Source of the DNA: Phocoena phocoena
Lineage: Eukaryota > Chordata > Mammalia > Artiodactyla > Phocoenidae
NCBI RefSeq assembly: GCF_963924675.1
Contig: NC_089228.1
Coordinates: forward strand, 91,108,894 to 91,172,893
Length of the DNA: 64,000 bases
Direction of reading: 5' to 3'
Below the pieces are notes generated by a model. It saw nothing but the letters and a program-made list of their open reading frames with translations, had not been told where the DNA came from and did no database searches. The translations under genes and the position numbers were made by a program. Each line of letters starts with the position of its first letter. The stretch's first letter is position 1. Shown here one piece after another: positions 1 through 13,149 of the stretch.

Positions 1-1040
1 CTACTTACAGGCCACTTGCTAACTTCAAGATACCTCTTTTTCACACCCACACTTTTTTTTTTTTAATTCTCTTCTTCCATCTTTATTTTCTAGATCTTAT
101 GTGCTAAGTCCAGAAAAGAAATCTCTCCTCTTCTTACTCTGTTTCAATTCTGAGGGGAAAAATGGCCAACTCTGAACAAACGCAAGAAGGCTACCCATTT
201 TTAGACTAACTTAGACACAAGAATCAGTGCCACCAACATCTCAATACAAAGGTATTTTTCTTCTTCATGTTTCTCTAACACTACGTTTACTGAAACAATC
301 TTGATAACTAAAAATGTATTTCTACTGAATCTGGCATCTCCTTCATAGTTTTGACTATTCTAGCTGTATTCTTTTTACTTGCTTCAGTTACAAATTGCAT
401 TATTTAACCTATCTCATGGGTTTAATAGCTTTTGGAGGGTTGATCTGAAAATCTATTCATGATTTATAATTTTTGTAATAAAGGGACATATGCCTTTTTG
501 CCTCAATAAATATCTACAAGCCAATCCATTTCTTGTTCAAAGATTAAGTGAATTTCTGTAATCGCTTAAACATGGAACATGTATTTAACAAGAGAGACCC
601 TTAATGAACATATCTTGGCCAACACATAGATTATCAAGTTGAATTGTGTGATTATTTACTTTTCAAAAAGATTCTTTGTTTTTCAAAAGAACTAACCAGT
701 TTCCTTTACTTAGTCCCATGTTTGACCCGCACACATTTTCATGCACACAGCTGTTGCTAAAAGCAAATGTAAAAGTGAAATAGAAATAAAGGGTATCATC
801 ACACTTATTTTAGGCCTGTAGACTCTGCCTCCTTAGATTGACTCCCAGTTCCTAAAAGAAAGGCTCAAAGCATGTACCTTTCCATGTGGATGTTAGATTG
901 AACATTAGCAGACACGGCTACATGCCCTCACCATAGCCCAACAATAAGTAGCCAGGTGAAACCTAGGGCTAGGGATGTTTAGTGATGCCCTATGCATAGG
1001 GTCACCAAGAGCAAGAATTAAAATGTCTAAAGAGCAAACT
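1..1040. other. Intergenic, nothing recognised
   Basis: AT-rich unique sequence without a supported gene or recognisable repeat. Confidence 0.6.
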
Positions 1041-1275
1041 ACAGTTGACCCTCCCTGAACATGCAAGGTTAGAGGCACCGACCCTCCACACAGTAGAAAA
1101 CGCGAGTATAACTTATATTTGGCCCTCTGTACACTAAGTTCCTCTGTATCCATGGTTCCACATCCACAGATTAAACCAACCTCGGGCCCTGCAGTATTAT
1201 ACTATTTACGATCGAAAAACTCTTGAGTAAAAGTGGACCTGCGCAATTCAAACCAGTGTTCAAGGGTCAACCATA
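1041..1275. mobile_element. DNA transposon remnant with inverted ends
   Basis: The left end reads gttgaccctccctgaaca. The right end, reverse-complemented, reads gttgacccttgaacac, so the ends are imperfect inverted repeats. Internal text (gtataactta, cctctgtatccatggttcc) resembles Tigger/mariner-type non-autonomous elements. Family assignment is from memory. Confidence 0.6.
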
Positions 1276-3946
1276 TTTGTTTCCAAGTATCTTTTTTCTG
1301 AAGCTCACCCTTAAAGGCAAGAGTTGTGTCTCAGAAAGCTCTGCCTCAGGGGAAACCATTCTAAAATTAAGGCCCATGCCTGTTCTATCGTTCAGCTAGG
1401 GTCCCTGACTCTAATCCTAATTCCAGTTTTAAGGATGGGGCCTATAAATGGATTTTTAACATTCTCTCTGTTTTATGCCTTAAATGCTCTTATATTTTCA
1501 TATTCCCTAACTATCCTTTAAAATATTCAGCCCTGCTTCTAGAAAAGGACCAGGTTGGTATTGGTCTCAAAGATACATGCCTCCCATTCTCAGGCTACCT
1601 GCCTCTGTGAAAATAAGCGAAGAATCCCATAACTCACTCACGATCTGAGAAGACCACCGGCCAGCAGGGTGTACATCTTCCTCATCCAGATGCCACTGGG
1701 GTGAAATCATACCATCAGTGAGAGACAGAACGCATATTCACTGGTACCTACTATGTGGCCAGTGTTTGCTAGGCTAGTGGTATGAAGATAACCAACTTAG
1801 TCCCTACCTCAAAGGACTCAGAGTCAATTAAAGAGATCCCTTCTTTAGGGTCAATTATTGTTCTTTCTCTGTAGCCCTCTTAATATGCAACTACCCGTGG
1901 GTAAAATGAATAATATAACATGCTATGAATTTGTTCATCAGGTCTTTCCTCCCAATCCTAAAGTATCTGTGGGAGAAGACAACTTTTAAAGAAAACAATT
2001 TTCTCAAACCTCTGAAAATAAATATAATGACTTACATACCCAGTTTAAGAAAAACTCAACTCGGTCACCTTAAAGACTCACTTTGCTGCAACCTGTGTCC
2101 TTTTATGACTGAGCCATTCATCTGCCATTCCTACTGTGAAGCACTAGATGGCACCAGAAAACTGCTGCATCAGAGTAACTACACAAGCATGCTTGGCTTT
2201 CAATGTCTCCTTTCTCATCAAGGGGTCTCAGCATATGGTGCCTCAAATTTGCCATTGTAGGTATCATTTTCATCAGAGAGGAGCTAAAGAAACAAAAATA
2301 AATTGACATTCTAACAGAAGAAGCACCTACCATTATCATCATCAACACTGATTCGACTGCTAGGGGCCAGCAATGTGGCTTCAACACAACTTCATGAGTT
2401 TCCCAGCAACTCAGAGTTCTCATTTTCTCATATACTAATTAGATCCAGAATCTCATCTACCTCCCCGAGAGGAATGTGTGAGAACAAAATGCCATAATGG
2501 ATTTGAAAGGCTTTTGTGAACTGTGACGGGTTATTAATTGCCATTAGCACACATTTCCCCCTGAGATCAGAGCTTGTCTTGAGGCAACACAGGCTGTGAA
2601 GGGAAAAGCAGTTTCTCTGCAGAAGGCGTGAGGTGCTTCTGCCTGGGTAAGCAGTGTTTCCATTGAGCTTGGCCAACATACTCAACAGCATACAGTGAGG
2701 GAAGAGAAGTGTTATTCAGTATCTAGACACCAGGGATTTGTTTTCTCCACTCTCTGGTTAAAGTATCACCCCGACTCAATTCCAGTATCAGGCAGAAGCC
2801 TCGGCACACTCATTCCCTATCCTCTCAGCAAACTCCACGTGAAGCTGAGTTCTAAGCAAAATGGTGAAGTAAGTGAAAAGAAATCTCTAAAGTTTTCCTC
2901 TTCATCCATAGACTGATTTAACTTATCCTTCACAGTTAATCCTGTACCATCACTTTTACCCAGGCTGTCCCTGTCAGGTTGGGAAATGAACAGAAAAAGG
3001 TATATATAGATTCATATGTTACCCCTAGAAACATCTATATTTTAAATGAGAATAGTAACCAAAAAGACAGTGTTTCATCCAAAGGAATAAATCTCTAATG
3101 GTTGAATGTGAGGCACTGTGGAGAGATTTTGTTATCTCTTTGCACCAAAAAAGTCATCTCTCATAGCTTTTAACAGAAGGCCCAGCCAGCTTTCTCTCCT
3201 TCTGCTCCCCCACCCCCAACTTTTTCTCTCTGGACTATGCAACTGACCACACTCTGAAATGCACCTACTGTGCTTTCCTTTCCTCTATGCCCCTCAGCAA
3301 CCACGGTTTTAAGTTTACAGGATCTTTCTTTCTGACCCTAAACTCAATGATGACGTTCTCCTCCCTCCCTATACATACATGCTTAACAAAAATCAAGCTA
3401 GCCACCATGTAAGTACCAGAATTATAGCTCTTTATACTAATTTATAATTGACAAAGTGTTCCCATCCAACAGGTAACGGGAGGAAAATGAGATGCAGTAA
3501 ATTACCTGAGGTCACAGGACTAACTGGCAGCAGGATTCAGACCCAAATACAGACCCCTGGCTCCCAGCAACCCAAGGACTGTTCTGAAAACTACAGAAGA
3601 AGAACCTGAAGACCAGAATGACACTGCCATGGAAATGCCCTAAGGCCCCACACCTACACCTCCAGGCCCACAGACTTCCCAGGGACCAAAGGCAAATCAT
3701 ACCTACAGCCAGCACTGGTACCCTCACTTTCACTGGGGCTGGGGGAAGGAGATGGAAGACAGAAGTACTGCACTATCTCAGGCCCCGAGATAGCCCCTGA
3801 TTTAAGGGGACCTTAAATACTTCAGACAAATCCCACCCTGAGCAGAACAGGACCCAGAGTACCGTTTCCACATCCAGATTCAACCTTGAAAAACCATGAG
3901 ATAGGGGAAGAAAGAAGAGCCCAAGAAAGCAAAAAATTGGGGCAGT
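1276..3946. other. Intergenic, mostly unique
   Basis: No gene is supported. A weak MIR-like stretch lies at about 3420-3550 (text like acctgaggtcacaggactaa, matching the conserved MIR core). Otherwise nothing is recognised. Confidence 0.5.
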
Positions 3947-3960
3947 AAAACCATGTTCTT

Positions 3961-4167
3961 GGGCTTCCCTGGTGGCGCAGTGGTTGAGAGTCCGCCTGCC
4001 GATGCAGGGGACACGGGTTCGTGCCCCGGTCCGGGAAGATCCCACATGACACGGAGCGGCTGGGCTCGTGAGCCATGGCCCCTGAGCCTGAGCGTCCGGA
4101 GCCTGTGCTCCACAACGGGAGAGGCCACAACAGTGAGAGGCCCCCACACAGCAAAAAAAAAAAACAA
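3961..4167 (+). mobile_element. CHR SINE, short form
   Basis: Typical head after the TSD, ending in an A-rich tail. The TSD aaaaccatgttcttg is present at 3947-3961 and 4168-4182, a perfect 15-bp match sharing one base with the element. Confidence 0.95.
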
Positions 4168-4182
4168 AAAACCATGTTCTTG

Positions 4183-5019
4183 TTTCCAGATTTCTTAATC
4201 CTCCCTGAGGACAGCTCACGTAAAAGAGCATTCTAGGCTGCTGTGAAAGAAGGGGAACCACCACATAATTTTTGGGTTTTCACTGAAATCCCCTACTATG
4301 ATTTAACCATACACCCACCAACATCCTTTCCTCCCATTAGACCATCCCTACTAGGGCTTCTTCTTTGGCCCACAACAGAGCTGCCTTGCCCGTCCTGGGC
4401 CAGCCCCTCCTGACACCACACAATAAAGCCTTTGTAAGAGCTGGCACTCCTTCCCCTCTGGGGAGAGCCCAAGACCTGGGAAGAGATTCTCTGCCCTAAA
4501 CCAGGAAGGAAGCACCTTTCAGCCCTGAGTGCTTCACCATGGAGGAGGAGGTGGTAAAGGGGAATAGGAGAACTGGAAAAAGTTACTGAGAAGGGCCACC
4601 CATTTCTGAGAGTGCAGTCCTGTCAGTGGCCCCTCTTAAAACTCTTTTCCACATGCATGTGAAATGCTTTCATCTGAGAGCTGGGCAAGTGGCCCCAGCT
4701 CTCTAGGGCACCCCAGTGCCCACACTACCCTCCCCAGTTACACTGCATACCTAGAGATAACTTCCACACAAGGCATCCAAAGGCGGAAAAAGAAGCAGGC
4801 CCGAAGCTTATTCAATTAAGATCATATCCAGAAGCCTTGTCAGCACAAAGGTGAGGTTGTGGTCGCTGCTGTCCTGGGACAACTGTGCTTTAGCGGTTTC
4901 TTTCTGCATGGCCTACCGCTGACTTGGCATAGCCTTGCTTCCAAAGGCCCATATAGACACCGGATAGACATATATGTACCCGTGTACACCGGTATACATA
5001 TATTTATATACATTTCTGT
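4183..5019. other. Intergenic, nothing recognised
   Basis: Unique sequence. A TA/CA-rich stretch at about 4965-5040 adjoins the next transposon remnant. Confidence 0.5.
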
Positions 5020-5042
5020 GTATATGTGTACATATATACTTA

Positions 5043-5225
5043 CAGCGTCGGCTCTCGGTATCCTCTGGGGACTGGCTCCAGGACACACACGAATACGAAC
5101 TCGTGGACGCACAAGTCCCTTACATAAAATGACCGTACCGTCTCCGGGTTCCGCCCCCGCGGGTTCCGCCCCCGCGGGTTCCGCCTCCCACTGATCCGAA
5201 ATTGACTCGTAATCCTTCAAGTGTG
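5043..5225. mobile_element. Tigger-like DNA transposon remnant
   Basis: Text such as gtcggctctcggtatcctct and ctggctccaggacac is close to the Tigger family terminal sequence (gtcggccctcggtatc type). It contains an internal GC-rich 15-mer tandem repeat at 5146-5188. The right boundary is unclear. Confidence 0.55.
5146..5188. repeat. 15-bp GC-rich tandem repeat, 2.9 copies
   Basis: gggttccgcccccgc at 5146-5160 and 5161-5175, then gggttccgcctcc at 5176-5188. It stands out in an AT-rich setting. Confidence 0.9.
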
Positions 5226-6675
5226 TGGCTAAATGGGACTACAAAGGAAAAGAAAAATAACAATACACTATACTTCTGTAAAAGTTTCTACCTTTATCAA
5301 AAACTTTTACACCTATTACGGTATTGTTTCATTCCTAACTCATGAGGTAGATTGGACAGATGTTATTAGGAGCCGTATTTCACAGATAAGGAGATTAAAC
5401 TTCAAATACAGTATGTTGGTTTGAGTCATAACTAGAATCCAGGTTGAATGACATCCATGTCGTCCTGCACCAAACAGATATTGCTTAGTAACTGTACAAT
5501 TAAATATGGTGCAGTTCGAGATATAAAATTCCATGTTTTATTGATATAAACCCATTTTAAGAATTATTGTTGCTGATAATACCCCCTGCAGATCACTTTT
5601 TATCTCTATAATTAAAATTGGAGTAGAAGTGAGCAAAAATTATTTGGATACTACCTATCCTAAAAGAGCCATTTGATCTATTACTCTCAACCCTACCTGC
5701 ATATTAGGAATCAACTAAGGATCTTTTTAAAAATATCAGTGCCTGGGCTTCACAACGCTGAGCATTTGAAGTAGACTATCTGGCGATGGACAGAGCAAAG
5801 CAGTTTTTTAGAGCTCCTTGTTGGACGTTAATATGCAACCGCAAACTTAGTTGGCACGGGAGTATACAATGTCAACCAATGCCAGATCATTTTGTACATT
5901 TTGTGCATGTACATGTCCCAGGTCTATAATCCAAATGTCCCCAAGTTTACCGGCTATTCAGGGGTCACCCTTTTCATCAATACTCAAATAAAATGACTAG
6001 AGCTACCATCTAACATATGCTGAGAAATCCAATCATCTCCCTGATATTTTTAAGGAGTCTAGGAACCATGTTCTCTTGGTTCATATCACTCCAACTTCCT
6101 GCTGTTGCTGGTTTCTCAGTCCTACTTACCATCTCGCTTTCTGCAAATGCTGACCTTTTTCCTCATTCTATCCCCTCACCTTTGGCCACCACCTTCCTAC
6201 CTCCTTTCAACACCCAAAGCAACTGTATCATTACTACTTCATGGAACAAGCCTTTACTAAAAGCTTAGGTTTAATAGAAGAACACTACCAATGCTAGAGA
6301 AAAACTTATCCCCGGGTATTAGGCATTACTCTTCTTGAAGCTTCTCCATCCTGTCACAGGGGATTCCTGCTGGCTGTTTTTTTTCCCTTAGCCAACAACA
6401 ACTATTATGTTACCATATTCAACCAGACTTTTCTATCATCCTTTGTCTTCTCTCAGTCCCAGGGGTCCTCACCATTTTTCTACCAAGCTACCACCCAAGC
6501 AAGCTCACATTCACTTAATTTTTCTTTTTATTTTAACCGAAATGATCCATCCAGTATTTTCCTAAACAAAAAATTCATTACCTTTAACACCTGGCAGAAG
6601 CTTTGAAGTTACTGTTTTTCTTTGATCTGTCACAGACTGAGTTTGTAGACTGTGATCCCTTCCCTCACCACTTTC
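5226..6675. other. Intergenic, old repeat traces
   Basis: A MIR-like stretch at about 5285-5420 and a MER5A-like hAT fragment at about 5690-5765 (ttaggaatcaactaaggatc followed by atcagtgcctggg) are possible. The rest is unique, with no supported gene. Confidence 0.4.
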
Positions 6676-6878
6676 TTATGTATATATTTATATATGTAAT
6701 TTATATAGGTGTGTGTGTGTATATATATACACATATATATGGGTATATATATGCATATATGTGTATGTGTGTATATGTGTATGAGTATATATGTGTGTGT
6801 GTGTATGCATATATATACAGGTATATATATGCATATATATGTATGTATATATGTGTGAGTGTGTATATATATATATGT
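6676..6878. repeat. Compound TG/TA microsatellite, ~200 bp
   Basis: Alternating purine-pyrimidine DNA made of TG, TA and TATATG runs with interruptions. The open frames through it on both strands (Tyr/Ile/Val/Thr-rich) are products of the repeat and not genes. Confidence 0.95.
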
Positions 6879-8130
6879 GGCAGGCAATCATTGGCTGTCA
6901 TGTGGAAGACTGGTTAGAACCTTAGGAAACAAGGGGCATGACAGGCAAGTTTTGGAGAGTCCATAGGAAGAGACAACTCCAAAACATGTGGAGACATCTT
7001 GAGAGAATTAGGCAATTTCAAGGAGCAGCCAGAAAAGGCTAATTGGTGGGCCAAATGTGAAGTGCTTGAGCGCTGAACCATTAGAGAAGGTCCCAAGGCC
7101 AATTTCATTTAAGGCAACCTAAGCTCTTTCCTCAAGCAATCAAAAATATTTACCAGGAGGGGATCTACGCTCCCAGGGAAGCTGTGCAGTGCCAGACACT
7201 GAGCTGGGTAGTTTTATCACAAGTCTTCAAGATAGGGTATGATGGAATTCTCTGGCCAAGATGCCTTCCAGACATCCCATCTATCTCCAAATTACAAAAT
7301 CGTCCTACTCGGTTTTTGGCAACGAAGGAAGGCAGCCTCCTACTCACGACCTTCAGGGTACTAACTAGCAAACCTGGCAATTCTGGACTGTATGCAGTAG
7401 TAGCTATTGCACTGCTTGGCAGAGTACATAACCAGATCAGGACGATTTCAGAAACAGGGTATCTTGCCATGAGGGATGACCTAGAATTGGGGAACTACAA
7501 GAGAACTAAATAAGTCATCTACTTCACCTCTTCATGACATAAAGGAACTGGGGTCTTTTGGACGCTCTTGGATTCTTAGTTGCAGAGTTGAGGCAACTTG
7601 TCTCCTGCTTTCCTGTTGTGGGATGTTTTGTGAACACACAAGCTGTCATAAAGTCTACCTTTAATTAATCTTTATTCTCCTCAATAGTTGAAGCAGCCTT
7701 AAGATGTGAAATGAACTATATTTCAAAAACAAAATCATGATGGAAAAGAAGTATGTTTCCTGACACAAGTGCCGTTTCCTTTCTGGCTACACTGCCATCT
7801 TCTTCTCTCTTTCTCCCTGATACCATATCTGTCTAACCACCCACCCCCTACCCAATATATATCGCAATGCCTGAACACAGAGCCTCTCTTCTGACAACTG
7901 CCCATGAAAACCGCCTAGAAAAAGGCAATGATTCAGTCTGACCCCAGGATGAATTAACAACAAAACACAGAGCCCTGAACAAAACATGGCCTTAGCTTTG
8001 TTGACTTAAGAGATTTTATCCCAGCATATTTTCTAAACTTTATCACCTCTAGATCTGCTACTTGCTCTGCTAAAAATGTGAAAAAAGGTAAATCAGTGCC
8101 AACCTTACCTATTAAACTATAAACATAAAT
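6879..8130. other. Intergenic, unique
   Basis: No repeat is recognised. Overlapping open frames of about 100 codons exist on both strands at 7165-7513, but they resemble nothing known and show no gene context. Confidence 0.5.
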
Positions 8131-8139
8131 TTTCCAGCA

Positions 8140-8360
8140 CTTTTTTTTTTTTTTTTTTTTTTTTTTTTGCGGTACGCGGGCTTCTCACTGTTGTGGCCTC
8201 TCCCGCTGCGGAGCACAGGCCCCGGATGCGCAGGCTCAGCGGTCATGGCTCACGGGCCCAGCTGCTCTGCAGCATGTGGGATCTTCCCAGACCGGGGCTC
8301 GAACCCGCGTCTCCTGCATCGGCAGGCGGACTCTCAACCACTGTGCCACCAGGGAAGCCC
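8140..8360 (-). mobile_element. CHR SINE, short form, reverse
   Basis: Starts with a poly-T tail and ends accagggaagccc. The TSD tttccagca is present at 8131-8139 and 8365-8373, with slightly diverged flanking bases. Confidence 0.93.
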
Positions 8361-8419
8361 ATAATTTCCAGCATTTTGATAAAATACCAGGCAATCCTCC
8401 AAGGAAGTTTATCTCAAAA

Positions 8420-8427
<8 letters not shown>

Positions 8428-8456
<29 letters not shown>
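8428..8456. repeat. (CA)n microsatellite
   Basis: Near-pure CA dinucleotide run just downstream of the SINE. Confidence 0.95.
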
Positions 8457-8457
<1 letters not shown>

Positions 8458-8460
<3 letters not shown>

Positions 8461-9616
8461 TATAAACTTTCCAAGCTGGGCACAGTGAAAAATGACAGTG
8501 AATTGAATGGGAGTCAGGAGGCCTAGATATAATGTCAGCTCTTTTGCTGACTGACATAAGACACCATCCCAGTGGGCCTTGCTTACCTTACCTGAGATCA
8601 AGAAGCAGACTAAGAATCCCTAAAGTTCCTCCATCCACAAGTTTCTTTGACTCCATATAATCATACAGATATCCTCTGTGATATCCTGAGTGATGTGACT
8701 TAGGTTGGGTCATCAAAAAGGATGGACATGCCTCCCTGGGTTACCCTGGCAAAGCATATTAAGAAACTGAATGTTGATAAGAAAAATTAATGTTGAAAAT
8801 TAGGGTCACCCTACTTGCCCAGGAACCTGCTTTACTTGGAAGGAAAACCTCAGAAGCTCAGTGGCCGTGGGTCATTATTGAGGCTGTGGGATTCTTTCCT
8901 CACAAACCAAGTGTTGCCTTGCCCAGCACATCAGGGGCCTCTTCTAATACTGGCTCAGAGGGTACTAACCCCCTACACTCTGTTTTCCTTAAAATTTTCT
9001 TTATAAGCATTTAACTACATCCCACCTCTGCTTATCTTAAATGAATGGACCAGGTATGGCTCCTCTTGGTCCACAGCCAGAAAAATAAGGAGACAAACAA
9101 TTCATGGCTACTTTATGTCTTTCTGAGGAAGGAAGAAGCAGCAGAAGAGAAGACTCAAATAGGAAGACGGCATTGGAAATAATGGAAGAACCAAAGGGGG
9201 AAAAAAGTACTCTTAACTTTTGGCTATTACTAAGTCAGGAATAGGTAGTCAATTGGGAAGGAACCATGCAGTGGCCTCTCTACTATTTATATGTCAGATT
9301 AATTATGGAAGCTGATGGGTAAGTTGTATGATTTGCCTAACAGAGTACACACTTCTCAAGTGCATGCATTCAAGAGGCCCTAATACTCAACACATAATTT
9401 GGTGCATGGCACTCTGGCAGCCTTCCAACATGCCTCAACTTCAGATATAACTAAAATGTTGAAATCAGTGAAGCCTTAAAGAAGTGACCACATCACTGAT
9501 AGTAGAATATTTAGGATGCATTCTTGCCACAACAAAGCTCAAAGGTGGCAGAGGAGGCGGAAGTTCTGTTGTGCTTTTCCCTTTCTCCCTTTCATCTCAG
9601 AACTTGAGCATACAGA
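8458..9616. other. Intergenic, nothing recognised
   Basis: Unique sequence with no supported gene. Confidence 0.5.
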
Positions 9617-10200
9617 GTGTTGTGGACGGAATGTTTGTGTCCCCCGCCCCGCAAATTTATATGTTGAAGCCATAACTCCCAATGTGATGTTATTTGGAGG
9701 TGGCGTATTCGGGAGATACTTAGGTTTAGATGAGTGCACGAGGATGGGGCTCCCATGATAGGATTAATGTCCTTATAAGAAAGGGAAAAGAGATTAGCAC
9801 TTTCTCAAAGAGGTCATGTGGGGCTTCCCCGGTGGCGCAGTGGTTGGGGGTCTGCCTGCCGATGCAGGGGACGCGGGTTCGTGCCCCGGTCCGGGAAGAT
9901 CCCACATGCCGCAGAGCGGCTGGTCTCGTGAGCCATGGCTGCTGAGCCTGCGCGTCCGGAGCCTGTGCTCCGCAACGGGAGGGGCCGCAGCAGTGAGAGG
10001 CTCGCGTACCGCAAAAAAAAAAAAAAGAGGTCATGTGAGTGACAGCAGCTTACAAGCCAAGAGAAGAGGCCTCAGAATGAAACTTACTTTGCCAGGACCT
10101 TGATCTTGGACTTCCCAGCCTCCAGAACTATGAGAAATACATTTCTATTGTTTGAACCCCCCAGTCTGTGGTATTTTTTTATGGGAGCCCAAGCTGACAA
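9617..10200 (+). mobile_element. MLT1-type MaLR LTR, split by a SINE
   Basis: Left part: ggaatgtttgtgtcccc, then atgttgaagccataactccc. Right part: ccttgatcttggacttccca, then cagaactatgagaaatac and cagtctgtggtattttt. These match the start and end of MLT1-type LTRs as remembered. A CHR SINE at 9821-10023 interrupts it. Confidence 0.8.
9821..10023 (+). mobile_element. CHR SINE, short form, nested in LTR
   Basis: Full short form with an A-tail and a perfect 14-bp TSD, aaagaggtcatgtg, at 9807-9820 and 10024-10037. Confidence 0.95.
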
Positions 10201-10751
10201 ATACACCGAGACCCAGAAGGCACAGTCCTTCAGTTAAATTCTTTACCAAGGCTTTGGTGCTTGACACAGAGCATGGGATGTCTTGAAGCCTGAGTTTAAT
10301 CAACACCACAAATCAGGTCAAATAAATCCCAGGAGTTGCAGGTCACTGAGTAGAGTTTTCCGGATAAACAGACCTCTGCTGCCTCCTCATTCCTCTGTCT
10401 AATTTCCAATGTGGAGTTTCCTTCACAGACCGTGAGGCAGACCTGGATTCCTCTGACGAATCTGACCATTTGGCTTTTCTGTAGCACGCCATTCAGCACT
10501 GAGTTACACACCGTCATGGACTTTTCATGTTTTTGTTTTGTGCCTTAAATGTCTCTTCTCCCTGAAGATCAATTTTAAGCACCTAAAGTGCAGAGACCAC
10601 ATCTCATTTGGTTTCAGCCTCCACAAAGTCCAGCACGATACTTAGTATGTAATAGGGAATCAGTGTGTCTTGGATTTATTGGTCAAATAAAGAGTAACAA
10701 TTTTTGTGGTCAGGCAAAGAGCAATAATTTGCTACAAGCCTCACCTGTGTC
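10201..10751. other. Intergenic, nothing recognised
   Basis: Unique sequence between the LTR and the next SINE. Confidence 0.5.
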
Positions 10752-10766
10752 AAGAAAAGCCCTGCC

Positions 10767-11085
10767 GGGGCTTCCCTGGTGGCGCAGTGGTTAAGAATCC
10801 ACCTGCCACTGCAGGTTCGAGCCCTGGTCCGGGAAGATCCCACATGCCGCAGAACAACCAAGCCCGTGCGCCACAACTACGGAGCCCATGCGCCACAACT
10901 ACTGAAGCCCACGCGCCTGGAGCTCATGCTCCTCAACACGAGAAGCCAAAGCAATGAGAAGCCCACGCACCACAACGAAGAGTAGTGCCCGCTCACCACA
11001 AGTAGAGAAAGCCCGCGTGCAGCAACGAAGACCCAACGCAGCCAGAAATTAAATAAATAAATAAATAAATTTATAACAACAAAAC
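10767..11085 (+). mobile_element. CHR SINE, long form
   Basis: Head cttccctggtggcgcagtgg, several 'cacaactac...gcccacgcgc' repeats, and an (AAAT)n tail. TSD aagaaaagccctgcc at 10752-10766 versus aagaaaagacctgcc at 11086-11100 (one mismatch). Confidence 0.95.
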
Positions 11086-11100
11086 AAGAAAAGACCTGCC

Positions 11101-13149
11101 ATTTTTACAGACAAGATAAAGAGCTCTGCTCTTACTCAGCATCGCAACAAATAGCAATAGTTCTTCACATTTGCCTGGCACTTCATAGCATGCAAAGTGC
11201 CTTCAGAATGATTGATTCCTACAGGTTTCTTCCCACCAACCTGGCAAACATGATCCTCATATCAGAGCCCCTCCCTCCTGTCAGGGTGAATGGAATTGTA
11301 AAATCCACCTCATTAAATACCACCTATCTCTCTCCAATCCCCTCAACCAAATCTAGCAATATTTCCATGATTAAAGTAAAAGCGTGAGGCTTTAACAGTT
11401 CTATTTACTCACAGATAGGAGTCATGAGAGAAATTCTCTCTACATGACCTGGACAAGGAAAATAATTTAAAAAGCAGACGTAATCAGCTTCCTCACATTC
11501 AAAACTCCCTCTTGATTGAGGGCTGACTGGAGCCCTTTGTCCCTAGGAAGGTAGAAGCAGAATCTACCCTGCCGTGTAACCCTACACATGAGTGAAAGGT
11601 TCTTGGAGACAGGTAAATGGTTTACCTATTTCTTTTATGAACAATAGAACCAGACAGCCTTTAGGGGAAAAATAAATCATAAAAGGGTAACATTGTATTT
11701 TTAGCCAGAGGGGTGTATGCAAAAGAGGAAAGACTTGCCAAAATTCCTTTGTCCAATGTTACAAATAAACCTCCAATTTGTTACCCTCAATGAGTGCTTT
11801 CACTAAGCAGGCCACCCCCAAATTGGAGATTCAGGATCAGCATTTTTTTAAAAAAACTAAACAAATAGAACAGATTACTTCAACAGAAAACAGAGCACCT
11901 CGCAGTCAGAATGTAAGAATCGCTTCATAAAACTTGAAATTTTGTATGTAAAACTGCACTGGATCTTCTTGTCAAATATATTTCTTACTACAGTGCTGAA
12001 CAAAAAAAAAGTTTGAAAGTTTTGCCCTAGCTGTAGCGAGGCTGCTGGTGGAGTAGTACCGTTTGCCCTCTCTTTTTTCCTGGTATTAGCCCAATAAAAG
12101 AACAGTATTGTTTGTTTTCTGATAGAGCAGCACTTGCCCTGAGAGCAGCCCCGGCAGGGTGGTATAAGCCCTGGATTCTGGCCTATGAATCATGGCTGCA
12201 TCATTGCCCAGTAGATAGGCCTTAGGCAAGTTACTTCACCTCTCAGAGTCTTTCTTCATCATTCTATCGGGATACCTGCTATTTCCTTCAAGAGTCTCAA
12301 AAAGTAATGAATATATTGCCCACAAAGTACCTAGCAAAGTGCCTACAAAGTACCTACAAAGATATTCAATAAATGTGACTTCCTGCCCTGTCCACACTTC
12401 CCACCCCACACCACCCCTTCTGTAGTGCTGTAGGGACTCTGGCCTCTGCATTTTCCCACTTTTCTTAGGTGGGGCTCTGTTGACCCTGAAAAGTGCTACC
12501 AAACAATCCATCCAAGTCATCTCCAGAAGCAGTCACTGACTCAAAATGAGGCGAACGCATAATTCACTCCAAGTGTTTGGAAACACATCTCTCAAAGAAT
12601 ATGTGAAACAAGACCTCCAGAAGGACTGTTATGTGTCTTGGCTTTGCACAGAGTAAAGGCCTAAGAGAAATGTTTTATTAGATGAATGGTCTCAGTGCCT
12701 TCAGGGGCTCTGAAAAACGTCAGTTTCGTATTCTAAGCAATAAAAAGGACTTCTGTATCTCCTCCAACTGACTCCACATTCCTCCTAATCAGGTGGTTTC
12801 CACAGCACCCAGGAAGGACTCTCAATAAATATTAACTAGGGAAGAACAGACCAGGAAAAACTCTACTCTTCTCCTTTTCTGGCTGAGCCATTTAACGCTG
12901 AAAGGTCAGAGGCCTCATCTGTTCCTATGGAAACACCCCAGTGAGAATCCAACCCGATTTAGCCCGTTTCCAACACTCAGTGAGGTGTTAACTTTTCCTA
13001 ACTATGAAAGATTAACTGTCCCAAATTCCAATACCTTGAGGGAAGCAAGTTAATCATAGATGGCCTCCTGCTGTGTCACCCATCCCAACAGAGTTTTTGC
13101 AGCTGTATTTCCTCTCAGAACCTTCTAGCTCCTCCTCAGCAAGAATACT
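11101..13149. other. Intergenic, with MIR remnant
   Basis: A reverse MIR-like block lies at about 12165-12375 (ggcaagttacttcacctctc, then attcaataaatg). The rest is unique, and no gene is supported. Confidence 0.5.

Noticed and set aside
3773..4264. Open frames up to 163 codons over the SINE, with similar frames at 8167-8601, 9726-10103, 27621-27962, 28292-28771, 31598-31875, 39195-39405, 49052-49299 and 58403-58702
   Set aside because: They translate the CHR SINE (recurring GFPGGAVVESPPADAG or SRCGAQAPDAQAQ-type peptides) in every frame. They are repeat shadows, not genes.
6603..6917. Tyr/Ile/Val- or Thr/His-rich frames on both strands
   Set aside because: Produced by the TG/TA microsatellite.
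7165..7513. Overlapping ~100-codon frames on both strands
   Set aside because: No family resemblance, no splice or promoter context and no homologous domain; chance frames in unique DNA are the simpler reading.
10767..11085. Repetitive 'cacaactac' units resembling a CRISPR or satellite array
   Set aside because: They are internal units of the long-form CHR SINE, bounded by a TSD.
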